Assembly (NCBI GenBank): GCA_029378245.1
Contig: JARKIF010000034.1
Location: 62,001 to 126,000 of the forward strand
Length of the DNA stretch: 64,000 bases
Direction: 5' to 3'
Source: Roridomyces roridus
Taxonomy: Eukaryota > Basidiomycota > Agaricomycetes > Agaricales > Mycenaceae
The notes beneath the pieces were generated by a model. That model had not been told where the DNA came from. It was given only the letters and a program-made list of their open reading frames with translations, and did not search any database. Shown here one piece after another: positions 21,669-33,520 of this stretch (positions within the stretch are counted from its first letter, which is position 1; every line of letters begins with the position of its first letter). Made by a program: the position numbers and the translations under genes.

Positions 21669-23456
21669 ATGTCGACGTCTACCGAGACACCAGTCCAAAT
21701 CTGGTGGTCAAACGCGACTTTTTTCTTTTCCATTCACGTTGCAGCCGTCCTGGGCGCCTTGTACTGGCGCCCAATCACGGCTGTCCCAACGCCGACATTG
21801 GTTTTGGCGTTTCTCGTGTGGCAGCTTGCTGATTTCGGGTGAGTGCTGGACTGGGAGATATATTTGAAACCTAAATTCCTTCTTAAGCATCACCGTATGT
21901 GGTTCCCGCTATAATTCGCTTCCAAGCTTGGCTTATACTGGGGTAGATTGGGTATCACCGTCTGTACTCGCACCGTGCCTTCCGAGCGAAATTGCCCGTC
22001 CGCGTGGTCCTTGCGGCCCTGGGCTCTGCGGGGTTCCAAGGGTCTATCAAAGTGCGTTCTGTGTGTCCTCCTTGATATGCCGAATTCTAACCGATCTCAA
22101 AGTGGTGGTAAGCGCGGTTCTTCCTTTGTTTGAAGCTTTTTTTTCAAGCAATGCCGTATACAGGTGCCTGAGGCATCGGTTACATCATGTGTGTATGCTA
22201 TCCAACAGGCCAGTCGTTGCTCACCGTTTTCGACACAGAGATTCACGGATGATCCTGTACACGACCCGTATGCTGCGACCAAGGGCTTGTTCTACTCGCA
22301 CATGGGCTGGATATTCTTCAAGCCAAAGTACGACCGCATGGAGCTTGTGGACCGCGAAGACTTGGAATCTGATCCTGGTAATTGAGGCTTTGGCACGTGT
22401 GTGGCGAGCAATTAATCTCTATCCTAGTCGTCCGTTTCCAGCACAAGCATTATGGCAAGTCCATCCTTTGTCAATTCTGCACGTCGATTGAGACGTTCTT
22501 CAGTGCCGCTGGCGCTTTTCTTTGGGTTTGTAGTACCCACGTTGCTGGGTATGCTGTGGAACGACCCGTCGGGTGCTTTCGTTTGGGGTGGATTGGTTTC
22601 CAGGCTTGCGAGTAGGTTTCTTGCTTCCACTTTTGGGATAATGCTAAGTCGAAATAGTTTGGCATTGCACATTCCTCGTCAACTCGTTGGCTCACTGGGA
22701 CGGTCTGCAACCCTATTCCGACGAGGATACTTCACGGGGCACTTTTGTAAGTTCCTTTCCATTGCTCCTGGTCCTTGCTCAAATTATTCCCAGCTTCTTG
22801 CGTTACTGACTGGTGGCGAAGGCTCTCATAACTTCGTGAGTAGGCCCAATCGGCACCCGCGATCGCTGCTAATATTCCCTCAGCATCACTCCTTCCCCCA
22901 CGACTGGCGATCAGGTCCATACTTCTGGAACTGGGACCCGTCCAAGTGGATCATCTACGCCCTCCACTCTCTCGGTCTCGTCACCGGTCTGCGGAGCGTC
23001 CGGGACAAGGATCTGAAAGAGGCTGTGGAATACATGCGATACAAGGAAACGCATGGGATTCCACCCGAACATGACGCCGCTCCTTGGACGGGTGAGACAT
23101 GGGGGCTCTCCCAGGCTTACGACTACATAGAAGCAAAGCCGGGGCGCTGCTTGGTGGTCATTGAGGATTATTTCTTCGATGTTACGCCGTATCTTGGGGA
23201 GCATGTGGGTTCACGTTCCCTAATCCTATGCTGCATCTCATTATTTCTCCAGCCTGGGGGCGCGGCATTGCTACGCAAATACAGTGTTAGACCAAAGCAA
23301 GATCTTATAGAGGCATCTTGGGCATTTGACGGTGGGCTAAAGTGAGTGCTCCTCCGTCCTCTGAGCTCTAAATCTCAAGGTGGAAAAAACAGCAACCACT
23401 CTCGGTCTGCGCGGAAACGGATGGAGGACTTCAAAATAGCGCGCTTCCAGCGGTGA
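21669..23456 (+). CDS. OLE1: Delta-9 acyl-CoA desaturase with C-terminal cytochrome b5
   Basis: ER membrane di-iron enzyme that makes oleoyl/palmitoleoyl-CoA. Start MSTSTETPVQIWW at 21669. The three histidine boxes are present: GYHRLYSH, HRLHHRFTDD and EGSHNFHHSFPHD. Spans include FFFSIHVAAVLGALYW and LALFFGFVVPTLLGMLW. The C-terminal cytochrome b5 domain has DVTPYLGEHPGGAALL (first haem His) and NHSRSARKRMEDF (second His). Stop TGA 23454-23456; about 440 residues. The conserved SIKWW before box 2 requires a 5-nt exon tggtg at 22103-22107 between introns 22052-22102 and 22108-22163. A GC-AG intron (22455-22503) follows HKHY. The N-terminus is shorter than in yeast Ole1. Identification is secure. 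Confidence 0.93.
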
Positions 23457-23627
23457 ATACTTTACAAAAATAATCGTAAAATAGTAAAATACTTCGTTTA
23501 GTGTAGAGCAATAACAAATTCGTGTTTGTTGTTACGTAATGTTTGTGCGGCGTTGACAGCCTGAAGCCGACGCGACTCGGAATCGACTTTCGTACTTGAC
23601 TTGGGAATACCGACGAACGAGGCCACC

Positions 23628-25760
23628 ATGAAACGAGCACTCAGGATTGGGAACGGGACTGACGCGGAAGCGGCGCGAGCCAAACGAAGGAAGGAAATGG
23701 GGAGCTCCTCGGACGTCGACATCACGGCTGATCCTGCAGCGGAGGAGGCCCGTGCGTATTCAGCCCAGGTCTACGAACATGGCATCAAGTTGTGGCAGAC
23801 TATAAAGGACGCAACCGCCAAAGAGTGAGTGGAGACTTGTTTGCTCTGTGACCCTTCCTTTACTTACTGCATTCGTCAGTGGGAGAGCCCTTTCTACCGT
23901 TTTTCACCGCAAACCGTCCAAGAAACTCTACCCGGACTATTATGTTTTTATCACGCACCCCATTGCGCTCGACGATATCAAACACAACCTCGACACGAAT
24001 GTCTACCCGACGCTCGAGGCCGTTCGTCAGGATCTTCAGCTTTGCTTCGATAATGCAAAGACGTACAATATGGAGGGTAGTGAGATTTGGAAAGATGCCA
24101 AGGACCTCCTGGTGCGTCTCCACACCCCCACTCACTCGTCTGCTCACAGGAGTTGCTAGAAATTGACCAACAAGACTTTTCACAAGCTAGCCCCGTCAGA
24201 GGAAGACGGGGACAACGCTACCAAGAAACCCAGCCTCCATCGTCTTTGCAAATCAAGGCTACAAAAGCTCATCGACAAGACGGACGACAAGTGTGTTTTG
24301 GTTTACATGGAATACGGAATCTGACCTTGCGTGGCAGTGGTCGCATTCTCTCCGACATATTCATGGAACTGCCTTCCAAGAAGGACTGGCCTTCGTACTA
24401 TATTCAAATCAAGCGACCGCAATGTTTGGAGGCGATTCTGGTGCGTTGACCTGAATGTCCGATGAACCCAATGAGCTGAGGTGGCTGCATAGAAACGCTT
24501 GAAGAGAAAGGAGTACATTACTTCCACAGACTTTGCGGACGACGTGGAACTGGTGTTTTCCAACGCGATGGAATTCAATCTCGAGCATACGCAAATATGG
24601 GATGACGCTGTTAACCTTCGAGTGCGTTAAAACCTCTCCCAGCCTTGGACACAACTCATTCTCGATTGTAGGATGCCTTCCGCCAGCTCATGTCCGACTT
24701 GCCAGCTCCCTTTGCGGTTCCCCGGTATCAGAAATCTTCAACGAAAATCAAGATTAAAATGCCTGCCGCTACCGCTGCTGTTGCGGGACCCTCTTCTCCC
24801 CCTCCAACGAAACCTCCGGTTGTGTTGCGAGTTCCTGCCAAAGTACCTACACCCGCTTTGGCTCCTGCGCCTCTTCCCGCTCCGACTCCGCCACCGCCCA
24901 AGGCGGCCTCTCCGGCAGTCGCTTCGGATGTGCTTCCTCCGAATACATTACCGTCGAGCAACTCGATACAAGTTTCTTCACAATTTCCCTCCATCCAACA
25001 GCAACAACAGCCACCTGCTCCTGCTCCGATATATAATGCTTCCACCACGACATTTGCTGCTCAGTCTGCTGCAGCATACAAGCCAGGGGGAGCGACATTC
25101 CTGCCTATAGCAACGCCAACACCAGTGCCAATAACGGCGCCTACTCCCGCACCGCCGCCTCCACCTGTTGCTGTGCCGCCGCCCGCCAAGATCGTATCTG
25201 TGGCGAGCTCACCGGCCCCCCCTCCCATACATCCCAGCCACATGCTCAAAGGCGTCTCGCTCATGACCGAGCCCTGCAAGCGTCCGTTGATTCTTGATCA
25301 CCAGGACGGTGTAAAGACGTGGGTGATGCGTCTGGGGCCCGGAGAACATGCGTTGAGTGTTGCGGATGTCACGTACATGGGAGACGAGGAGAGCGATAGC
25401 AGCGAGTCGGAGCTTTCAGAGGAGGAGGAGGAAGAGGACGACGATGAGATGGATGTAGATGGACCCGTGAAGAATGGCAAGAAGAAGGCTCCGGCAGCAG
25501 CCAAGGGCAAGCTGCGGAATCGGGCGGTCAAGGGGAAAGCTGCTAGTGCCGCGGTCAAGGCTTTACAAGCTGCACGGGCGGCGAAGAAGGAAGCCAAGAA
25601 GATTGGGGAGGTGCAGGTCAAGTTGAATGGGCTTGTGATTGCTGAGAAGACGGATCGACCTGGGTCTTGGCTCGTTGATTTACAGCCTGGCTCTAATAAT
25701 GTGCTCGAGGTGGGTGAGAAGGGCGGACTTGTCTGGAAGGTATACGCTACGAGAGCATAA
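23628..25760 (+). CDS. Tandem bromodomain protein, RSC4-like
   Basis: ATG 23628 sits in a perfect ccaccATG context. Two bromodomains in tandem: the first has KLYPDYYVFITHPIALDDI and CFDNAKTYNMEGSEIW, the second DWPSYYIQIKRPQCLEAIL and FSNAMEFNLEHTQIW; both keep the acetyl-lysine-binding Asn (NAKTYN, NAMEFN). A Pro/Ala-rich linker follows (about 130 residues), then a folded C-terminal part KGVSLMTEPCKRPLILDHQD...VADVTYMGDEE, an acidic patch, a Lys/Ala-rich helix (KALQAARAAKKEAKKIG) and a last beta-rich piece ending VWKVYATRA. Tandem bromodomains plus a conserved C-terminal domain is the arrangement of Rsc4 of the RSC chromatin remodeler, so nuclear histone-tail binding is inferred. Other polybromo-type proteins are possible. 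Confidence 0.82.
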
Positions 25761-25837
25761 ATTTGCAGTACATACATAATTTTTACATTTCCTTTGTTGT
25801 ACTTAGATCGAGGTGTAAAAACCTAATTTCTCCCTCC

Positions 25838-28046
25838 ATGTCAAAGTTCGGTCAGAGATGGGTCCCTTCGAAATGCAAATGGTACGACGACGATGCGCAG
25901 CCCATCCTTGGAGGCTGCAAGAAAGAAAAAACTGGGGAATGCCCTTATATTCATCCTCCCGACGACCGTTTCAAAACAGCTACACGGTGGCAGACGGCAG
26001 AAGCATGTTCATTCACCACCCCTGGTCTGCTCTTCTGCTAATGTACGATTCTCGACGCTGTAGAGAGACCCCCCTCGTGGACGTGGTCGTGGGCGTGGTC
26101 GTGGTGGCTCAAACTCATTCGACTCTCATTCTACTTCGCGTGCCAGTGATAGTGGATGGGCTGGACGGAGGCAAAGTAGTGGCAATTACGGCGGCGACAG
26201 CAGCAGCAGGAACAACAATGACAGAAACAACAACAGGGACGACGACTGGGATGTGGCTAGCTGGAAACCGAGCTCGAATCGCGACGAACCCGAGGCATCA
26301 ACGAGTAAAGGGTCAGGTACAGGCTGGGGTGGGTGGGGAGATGACGCGAAGGAGCAGGCGTCGCCCAGCAAAGGGTCAGATACGGGCTGGGGAGGCTGGG
26401 GGGAAGACGCGTCGACGAGTAAAGGGTCTGGTACGGCCTGGGGCAGTTGGGGGGATGACTCGAATTCGAAAAAGGCAGACGACAAGGACGAGAGCAGCAA
26501 AAAGGCTGGTGATACCTGGGCATCGACTACGGATTCAAACACATGGGGCGGTGGCGGCGGCTGGGGACCAGAACCCACAGCAGACAAGGACTCGACTTCG
26601 AAAACCGCTGTGCCCGACGCGTGGACGCCATCTGCTCCTCCATTGACGCGACCGCAAGGCCTCCAGGTTGATACGAGCGGCCAAATGGACGTGTCGATGC
26701 CTCCCCCATCTGCGTCCTCCTCTCATTGGCGTGCCGGGTCGCAAGGCCCTTCTGAGCGCGTCATCTCTACGCCCCAATCAACCTTCCCGTCGTTCGCTGT
26801 CCCACAGTTTGCCAAAGAAGACAAAGAACGACAGCGGCGGGGCAGCAAAGACAACCTCAACAATGTACAGATACATGAAGCAATTATCAGGTACATTCGT
26901 TTTCTTTCCTTGACATGACAGTGGAGGCTCATCGCGACCCACAGGGGCACTATCCGCATGACTTGCATTGAACTCGAACTCCGTTCTCTCCACCGCGAAC
27001 GTGAGAGGTTGAAGAAAGTGCAAGGATCCCCCCAGTTCCACCGTATAACCTCGGAAGCTGGTGCCATGTTAGACACCAAACGCACCGCCCTCCAGGACAA
27101 AATCAAGGGTACTGAAAAGCGTCTTTTCTTTGCTCGAGAAGAGCTCTGTAACTTCCCCGAGTTGCCATCCGTCGGGCCGAATTACGCTGAGCTCGAGAAG
27201 GAAATCATGGGCTTCACAGAGCAGCTCAAGATGTGGCTCAATAGTTTCACCGAGGCCGTCGCAGCACGAAAGCCGCCGAAATCTGAGCCTGCTCCCATGG
27301 ATGTCGATATCGACTCTGAACAAGACTTTGACCCATTTTCGCTGGTGGAACGAATGGAGCAGCGGATGGCGCAGCTCGACGAGGCACTGGAAGACGCCGA
27401 GCAGATGATCCAGGAGCCGGAGATGACTCCCGAGCGGAATGCAGCATTGGTCGACAGCACCATTGCCGAAGCTCGCAACAGGGCTAATGACAGCAGCAAC
27501 ATGGAGGCGATGGTTGGGGAAGAAGGGCCGGTAGCTGATGCGTTTACTTCTGCTCGTTCAAACGATGAGCAGGTTCAAAAGCTTACAGCCGAACTTGAGC
27601 AACAGTGGGCAAAAACGGTGCAAGAGGAGAAGCGGCTCAAAGCTCTCGATTTGAGGAAGCAGAAGCACTTGAAATTGAAGCTCGAGGTTTGCTCTTTTTT
27701 GTGTTTGCGTGGTACGTAGGCTAATGTCCTTCAGATGGAAGCGCAGCTCGAGAAACTGGAGATTGGGCGGCAAGAGCGGGCAGCGAGGCGGAAGATTATG
27801 AACATGGAACTCAGACGCCTCGGTGCCCAGCGTCCCGCTCCTACATTTGACGAGGCGATATTGGTGCAAGCCCGAGCCGCGGCGGAGAGTATGATCACGG
27901 CAGAAGTCATCCCAGCCCTTGAAGCTTTAGGGCAACAATATTCCGGGGCTATTGAGGTCCGCATGAAGAGTCTCGAGGCTGTTGTACAGCCAACCGTGGA
28001 CAAGACAGACGAAATATGTCGGCGCGCAGAAATGGTGCAAGGCTAA
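25838..28046 (+). CDS. CCCH zinc-finger protein with GW/WG repeats and coiled coil
   Basis: Start MSKFGQRWVPSKCKWYDDD at 25838. The N-terminus holds one CCCH-type finger with long first spacing: Cys-x13-Cys-x7-Cys-x3-His (KCKWYDD...GGCKKEKTGECPYIHP). Next, after an intron, an RG-rich stretch (GRPRGRGRGRGG) and Asn/Ser-rich sequence, then three copies of a TSKGSGTGWGGWGDDA-type unit (26301-26460) and SNTWGGGGGWGP. From about 26,960 the protein becomes strongly helical (ELELRSLHRERERLKKVQ, LEDAEQMIQEPEM, QEEKRLKALDLRKQKHLKLK), continuing to the stop TAA 28044-28046. Likely an RNA-associated protein; the finger supports RNA binding and the GW repeats resemble Argonaute hooks. I do not recognise a named orthologue. 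Confidence 0.8.
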
Positions 28047-28112
28047 AGTGACGAATGCGAACCCATGTATTATACCATCTACTGTATCATATGCGACTAC
28101 CTACTGTATATA

Positions 28113-29925
28113 CTACCGATATTGTTGTCCCAAAGGAACATCGTCTTCAGAGTCCGTATCTGGTTGTGGAATATAGCGATGATACTTCTGCGGTTCCACC
28201 CCGACCTCACGAAGGTACCTCGTCAGCATGTCCTCCCTGTCGCCCGGTCGTACTTCATACCCCTCTGAACCCCGTCGTACCCGAGTCCTGCTCGTGTCTA
28301 TTCGTTCATCATACTCGTCGTCCTGGTCTCCGTCGGGCTGATAATCGGGATGAAAGGGTGGAAGAGAGGATGCGCCATTGTTCCGTCGACGGGGTTGGAG
28401 ATCGGGATTCACAGAACCGTTTTCGTACGTCCATGGAGAGGCGGGGAGAGTAAATTCGTTATCTGGGTCTCCGTCGTGCATTTCTGCAGGATCCCGAGGC
28501 GGCCAGCTCTGCGCCCCCTCCTCGATATCTGCTAATAGCATGAGACTGGGTCCAAAGAAGGCAACAACAGAGAAGATAAAAAAGAAAGAAAAAGGTGTAC
28601 TTGAGAATGGGTGAGGAGCGCCTCGACCGAATGGGTAGCGCAATACTCACCATTTACACCTCCGCATCGGAATTCCTTTGACGGTTGGTGCGTCTGGCCA
28701 TTTCAACCCACGCACCATCACTTTCAGTCAGCTTGTATTTCAAGCCTGTGCCTGGAGCAGGAGTCGGCCAACACCATAACCAAGGGTTGGTGCCCAGGAC
28801 CGATTCGATATTCTGCCTCCTTCCTATATTCTAGAGAGAACAGTCAGACGGACTCGAGTGGAAAAAAGGGATACAAACATATGGAAATTTGACCTCGCTC
28901 ATCTTGCCGCGCCGAACCAACGTGGCAGCTTTGTCTTTCTCCCATCCCTCGATGGTAGTGGTATTATTCATTAAACCGTTGAAATGGTATAGACTTGAGA
29001 AATGTCAGAAAAATAATTCAGGTAAACCTGTCTGGAGAATACCTGAAAGCGCCGACAGAGAGGATGACAGGAGCGCAGGTGACATAGTTGAGGATGATGA
29101 ATACAAGTTCTACGGTGTCCGGTTCGTCCTAAGGAAACATTGAAACACCCGATAATTTGGAAAACGAAGGAGCATACCCAATACCGTGCATTCATACTGG
29201 TCATGACCCTACGCGTCACCATGGCCAAGTGGTACGAGCACGCGAGATCGACGTAGAATAGGAAACGTATAAAATGTCCGTAGTTGGCATGACCGACGCA
29301 GTTGTTGACCCATGGGCAGTGGTGGTCTGGTGAAGGTGAGGCCGGGAGCTGAGCAATGTCGCAAGCACCTACCCATACGTAGAACGCATCTAGAAAGAGG
29401 GTGAGGGGCTGAAGTCCATTTGTTATCACACTCACTTTTGGCATTGCCGGCAATGGTGCGTCCTTGGAGGTTTTGGCCGCCGACACGTGCGACAGAATCG
29501 TGGCCCTCCGGTCAATTTCTTTACCTCGTAGCCATCATCGTCGTAGTCTGGTTTCTGAGGCATGTCTCAGACAGAGTTCCACGGTTACAGCGGCGAGACG
29601 AACCCAGTTGTCGGGTACTTGGCCCGGGTCGGTGTAAACGACAAGGAAGTAATTCCAAAGTAGCATGCCAACGAGTATGCTGCGTGGACTGAGCATTATG
29701 TCAAGAATAGAGTGCATAAGCTCACTTGAATGGCAGCAACAGAACAACAAGCTCGACAGAGAGCACCCTCCCATACCACGGCCATATTATAAAGATCTGA
29801 CGCGGGATGTTACCACCGTGGTACGCGTGTCCAGCAAAGTAGGGCTCAACTTGTGAAGAATAGGAAATGAAAGAAATGAGAAGAAGCACGAGATTCACGA
29901 CCAAGCGACCGAGAAATCCAGCCAT
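28113..29925 (-). CDS. PFA4: DHHC palmitoyltransferase, Pfa4-like
   Basis: Multi-span ER enzyme that S-acylates cysteines of membrane proteins; yeast Pfa4 modifies chitin synthase Chs3. Start [20 protein letters not shown] at 29925. First spans are followed by [14 protein letters not shown] and [25 protein letters not shown], typical of Pfa4. The zinc-binding cysteine-rich domain is recovered across introns: [20 protein letters not shown], then [19 protein letters not shown], with the catalytic DHHC; one exon here is only 17 nt (ATGCGTTCTACGTATGG). Later spans and an unusually long acidic, disordered tail ([17 protein letters not shown] ... [13 protein letters not shown]) end at TAG 28113-28115. 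Its start is 71 bp from that of the next gene on the other strand. Confidence 0.88.
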
Positions 29926-29996
29926 GGGATGAGAGGATGAGCAAGCGCGGTGTACTAGATTTGGAACGACGCCGGATCACACTGCTCTAACTTTTC
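29926..29996. promoter_or_regulatory. 71-bp divergent promoter
   Basis: Only 71 bp separate the start codons of the DHHC gene (minus strand) and the mitochondrial-type RGG gene (plus strand), so both 5' UTRs and core promoters must share or overlap this interval. Confidence 0.6.
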
Positions 29997-31036
29997 ATGC
30001 ACCGATACTCGCCTGCTGCTCGACGCCTCGTCCAACGAATCCGTTGGAATTCTACTGTAGAAACCGCCCCGAAAACCGACACTCCTGGTAAACAGTTCCA
30101 ATGTATTCTCTCAAAATTTTCATTCCTTTGCAGCTCGCGACTCTACCGCGTTCACCCCCAATGTCGAGGCCAGTGCTATGCCTCCAGGCAGCCTGGCCGC
30201 CCGTTTGTCTCAAAAGACAGCGCAATCTGTTCCTGCAAATACTGTGCGAGGCCAACGCTCCCAAGTATCTCGCTCTTATGCTTTCTTAGGTCGCGTCTAC
30301 CACAACACTACCACCGAGTACAGTAATTTCAAGCAGCAGCACCGACGACGAAGCCGCAGCCGCAATAGCTCGTCGACGCGAATTGCTGCTAGCCCGCCGC
30401 GCTGAACGCGAGGCCCGTGAAGCTGCTGCTTCAAAATACTCCTCACCCCGGTCATTCTCTCAACCTCGCCCTCCAAACCAAGACCGTCCCCGTTCATTTG
30501 AGCCCAGAACTCAACCCGAGCGAACGGCACCCGCGATTGTAGGTGGACCTGCATCAAGAACTGCCGAAACCTCTCGAGGTATGAGAGGCAGGGGTGATGG
30601 ACGCGGTGGTCGAGGCGGTCGAGGAGGTGGTCGAGGAAGTGGTCGAGGAGGTGGTCGATCACGCCCTGCTCGCGAGGAAATGCTTGAAGAATTTCCTCCC
30701 GAGATCGACGAATGGCTGGAAACTCCGGGCATATCCTTCGCCAGTGAACTCGCTGCAGAGATCGGCGGCGTGGGTCCTTTGGACGAAGCATTGCAACCCG
30801 AGGCCAGCCTCGAAACACCAAAATCCAACCGTCGCGTCGTCCGGGAAGAATTGGGCGGGGATTATTCGCATTTCGTCCCTACGAATCCTCAAGAGTTTTT
30901 GTCGGCCGCTGGAAAACTCGGGGCTGAGAAGCACTCTGCCGTCGTCCTAACATACAACAAGGATCTCCCGGTGGTGGACCGCTTCCAGCTTCAGAGGCTC
31001 GTAAAGACGTCGGCGCAGCCCGTGAAGAGCAAGTAA
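29997..31036 (+). CDS. RGG-box protein with mitochondrial-type presequence
   Basis: Start MHRYSPAARRLVQRIRWNST at 29997: Arg-rich, no acidic residues, amphipathic, i.e. a likely mitochondrial targeting sequence. Two introns (about 30090-30131 and near 30290-30324) separate short exons. The central part is Ala/Arg rich (ARRRELLLARRAEREAREAA) and followed by a glycine-arginine block (RGMRGRGDGRGGRGGRGGGR), a motif class that binds RNA. The C-terminal 110 residues are folded-looking: EEFPPEIDEWLETPGISFAS, GGDYSHFVPTNPQEFLSA and HSAVVLTYNKDLPVVDRFQL. About 305 residues, TAA 31034-31036. I do not recognise an orthologue; a role in mitochondrial RNA or ribosomes is only an inference. Confidence 0.65.
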
Positions 31037-31115
31037 TCATAGAACTACTGTAGCACGGAATACAACAGATAATTCAAGAGATATAAAAAAACAACCAGTG
31101 TGCAAGATCTATTCC

Positions 31116-33276
31116 CTACGTTCCAACGTCCAATTCAGTCCGACTGTCCTCCGATTCAGGCTCGTCTTGCATTGGCACGAGTTGATCTTTCCTATCCTCC
31201 TCCTCCTCCTCCTTCGCCTCCGCCTCCTCCTCCTTCGCCTCCTCCTCCTCCTCCTTCGCCTCCTCCTCCTCCTCCCCACTCTCCAGTCCATCCAGCTCCA
31301 TCTTGTCATCTTCATCTTTATTCTGAATCCAATCCGGGAGTTCGTAGGCATATGAATCGTTGCCCATAATGATCTCCGGTAGCTTGCATCCCCACGCATC
31401 ATTTCGTCCCCTGCGATGGTGACTCTTGTGCCGGTTCCGTTGGGCCGTTGTGAGTATCATCACATCTGGCAGCCGCCGCGCCGCAGTCTTCCTAGTTCTG
31501 GTGACACCCTCGACACCAGGAGTAGCTCCGCCACGTGCTCCACGAGAGCGACCACGCCGGGAAGGAGCAGCGGGTGCGGATAAAGAGGAGAGGGCCTCTA
31601 TTGGAGGAAGAGAGCGCTCGCGGCCAGGGACAGATGTGTTTTCAAACACCTGCGACTCATTGAGATCAGAAAGGGGGGAGTGTTGGGAGGCGTAAGGTTC
31701 GGGAATATGCGACCCAGAGGGTGCTGCGAGTACTGGTGAAGTGGAGTTAAGAAGAGGTATACTCTCGGGCGGAGATGTTATCGGGAAATTGGGTTCCAGA
31801 GGTGACCGATGATGTTTTTCCTCAATATCAGGAGGAGGTCGTGGTGGCGGATACGAGTAGGTCGTAGGTGATGTGTTTTGGAAAGAAGGATCCTCCTCGA
31901 CGACGACGATGCCTTGATCCGGAAGGGGGACAGAAAGATCTCGGGATGGCGTCTGTGGCCGACGCTCATTCCGCTCCTCTGTCCTTGCCCTCTTGGACAA
32001 ACGTTGTCGTTTCGGCGCCCTCTGATCCTCGTCTGGGCTATAAGGTTGCGCGAATTGTATTTGATCTGGGTAGGAAGTGTGCGAGGGTGCAGCCATTATC
32101 AGCCGGGCTTGTGGTATAGTCTCCCTGGCTGAGCGAGACATAGGCGGGTGGGTGGGCACCTGTGTTGTCGGGAGTGGCGGGGAAGGTCGGGGACGCTTTT
32201 TGGATGCAGGAGAATCCTTCGGGGTCGTGTTGGCAGACGCCGGGGCGCCCATACGAGTAATACCCGGAAGTCTGATTTTGAGTTTCTTGCTGGTCTGAGC
32301 GGGATCCTCAGACTCGCCAGCATCCTTGGAACGAGCGGGCTCGTGCGAGGAAAGATCCGAGTCGGTCTCGGCGTTGGCAGCACTGTGGCCAGTCGGCTTT
32401 CTAACTCGGTCGGGGGGAAGTAGCACACGATAGCGCTCTTCCAATGCCAGGGCATGCATGAGCATCTCCTGCCTCCGTCGCTCGCCCTCCTGATAAGCAG
32501 GCGTATTTGGGTTCCCATTCAATCCGCCGAGAACACCCATTGCCCCGAGAGCAATGTCCTCGGTGTTGGCTTGACTACCAGTTGGTGGTGAAGAGAAGGA
32601 GGACGCATGTGCTGCGAGGAAGGCCGAGTTGTCCATGCCTCGCAGCTGCTCGATCCGTTCCTTGAGTTTGTACTGCTCGTGCTTGAGTTTTTCCTTTTCT
32701 CGCAGTCGGTTACGCTTCTCAAAGGCTTCGTATTTACGATGCCGCTTTTCGTATACGGGATCCAAGTCGAGGGACGTCTATTTTCAGTCAGCAACCCTCG
32801 CCGCGACAGACAAAGCCGACACTCACTTCTTCGATATTCCGTTGTCTTAATCGACTTCCACCAGGAGCAACGTCTCCGATGCGTTCATACTGGGGCGTTT
32901 CAATGATGATCTGCTCCCGGTACGCCTTCAGAACCTCGGGTCTGTCGAAATAACGCTCATGAGCGTGTACATTGAGACCGAAGCTGCCGGCCTCTTGGAA
33001 CTTCTCTGCGACCTTGTCGAGAGCAGTACTGGTCTTGAGTACGAAGGGGCTATCGCCAGGGATGAGCGGGTCGCTGTCGGCTGGCAGCGGAATGAGCACA
33101 GAACAGACGACAAGAAACCATTGTCTCATACATTTATTGAGTTGTGCGTTCAGAATCATAATGTCGACGTCGCAGTTTCCAACACCGGGTCCTCCGCGGC
33201 GAGAACGCGAGGGTAGGACACGCTTTTGGCGAACTTGGGGCGAAGCATTGAGGAGGGTGGCATCGTTGTCCATCAT
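31116..33276 (-). CDS. Sas4-like coiled-coil, probably chromatin-associated protein
   Basis: Two ATGs (33276, 33273) start MMDNDATLLNASPQVRQKR. The conserved part lies in exons 2-4: VLKTSTALDKVAEKFQEAGS, FDRPEVLKAYREQIIIETPQ, then the long coiled coil VYEKRHRKYEAFEKRNRLRE...KLKHEQYKLKERIEQLRGMD. The latter resembles the Sas4/NSL-type helix (bait for MYST acetyltransferase complexes), but I cannot verify this without a search. The rest is disordered and basic/Pro-rich with NLS-like KKRPRPSPP and KRQRLSKRAR, ending with a conserved-looking WGCKLPEIIMGNDSYAYELP and an acidic Glu/Lys repeat before the stop at 31116. About 690 residues. An intron around 33,068-33,118 is still in frame if retained. 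Function tentative. Confidence 0.6.
31197..31282. repeat. (CCT)n-type coding microsatellite
   Basis: Runs of cctcctcct interrupted by tcgcct on the plus strand; on the minus strand they encode EEEEEAKEEEEEAKEEE-type repeats near the C-terminus of the Sas4-like protein. Likely length-polymorphic. Confidence 0.85.
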
Positions 33277-33520
33277 GGCGATGTGTCGAGGTCCCGTAGG
33301 GGTGTTGGGCAGCCCAGCAGGGAAATTCAGTGTGGCCGTGGTGAGGGACGGACAGAGGAGCAGAGGGCTCGACTCGACGGTCTTCCCAAGTATGGATTTC
33401 AGAACAATTGAATGGAGAGGTACAAAATCCGTTCAAGGGTGTGTTTGCCCAGGCCATCAAAAACAACTCGCTATCTAGATGATGCAGCATTGTCCGCCTT
33501 TTCCATTGGCCAACAACTCG

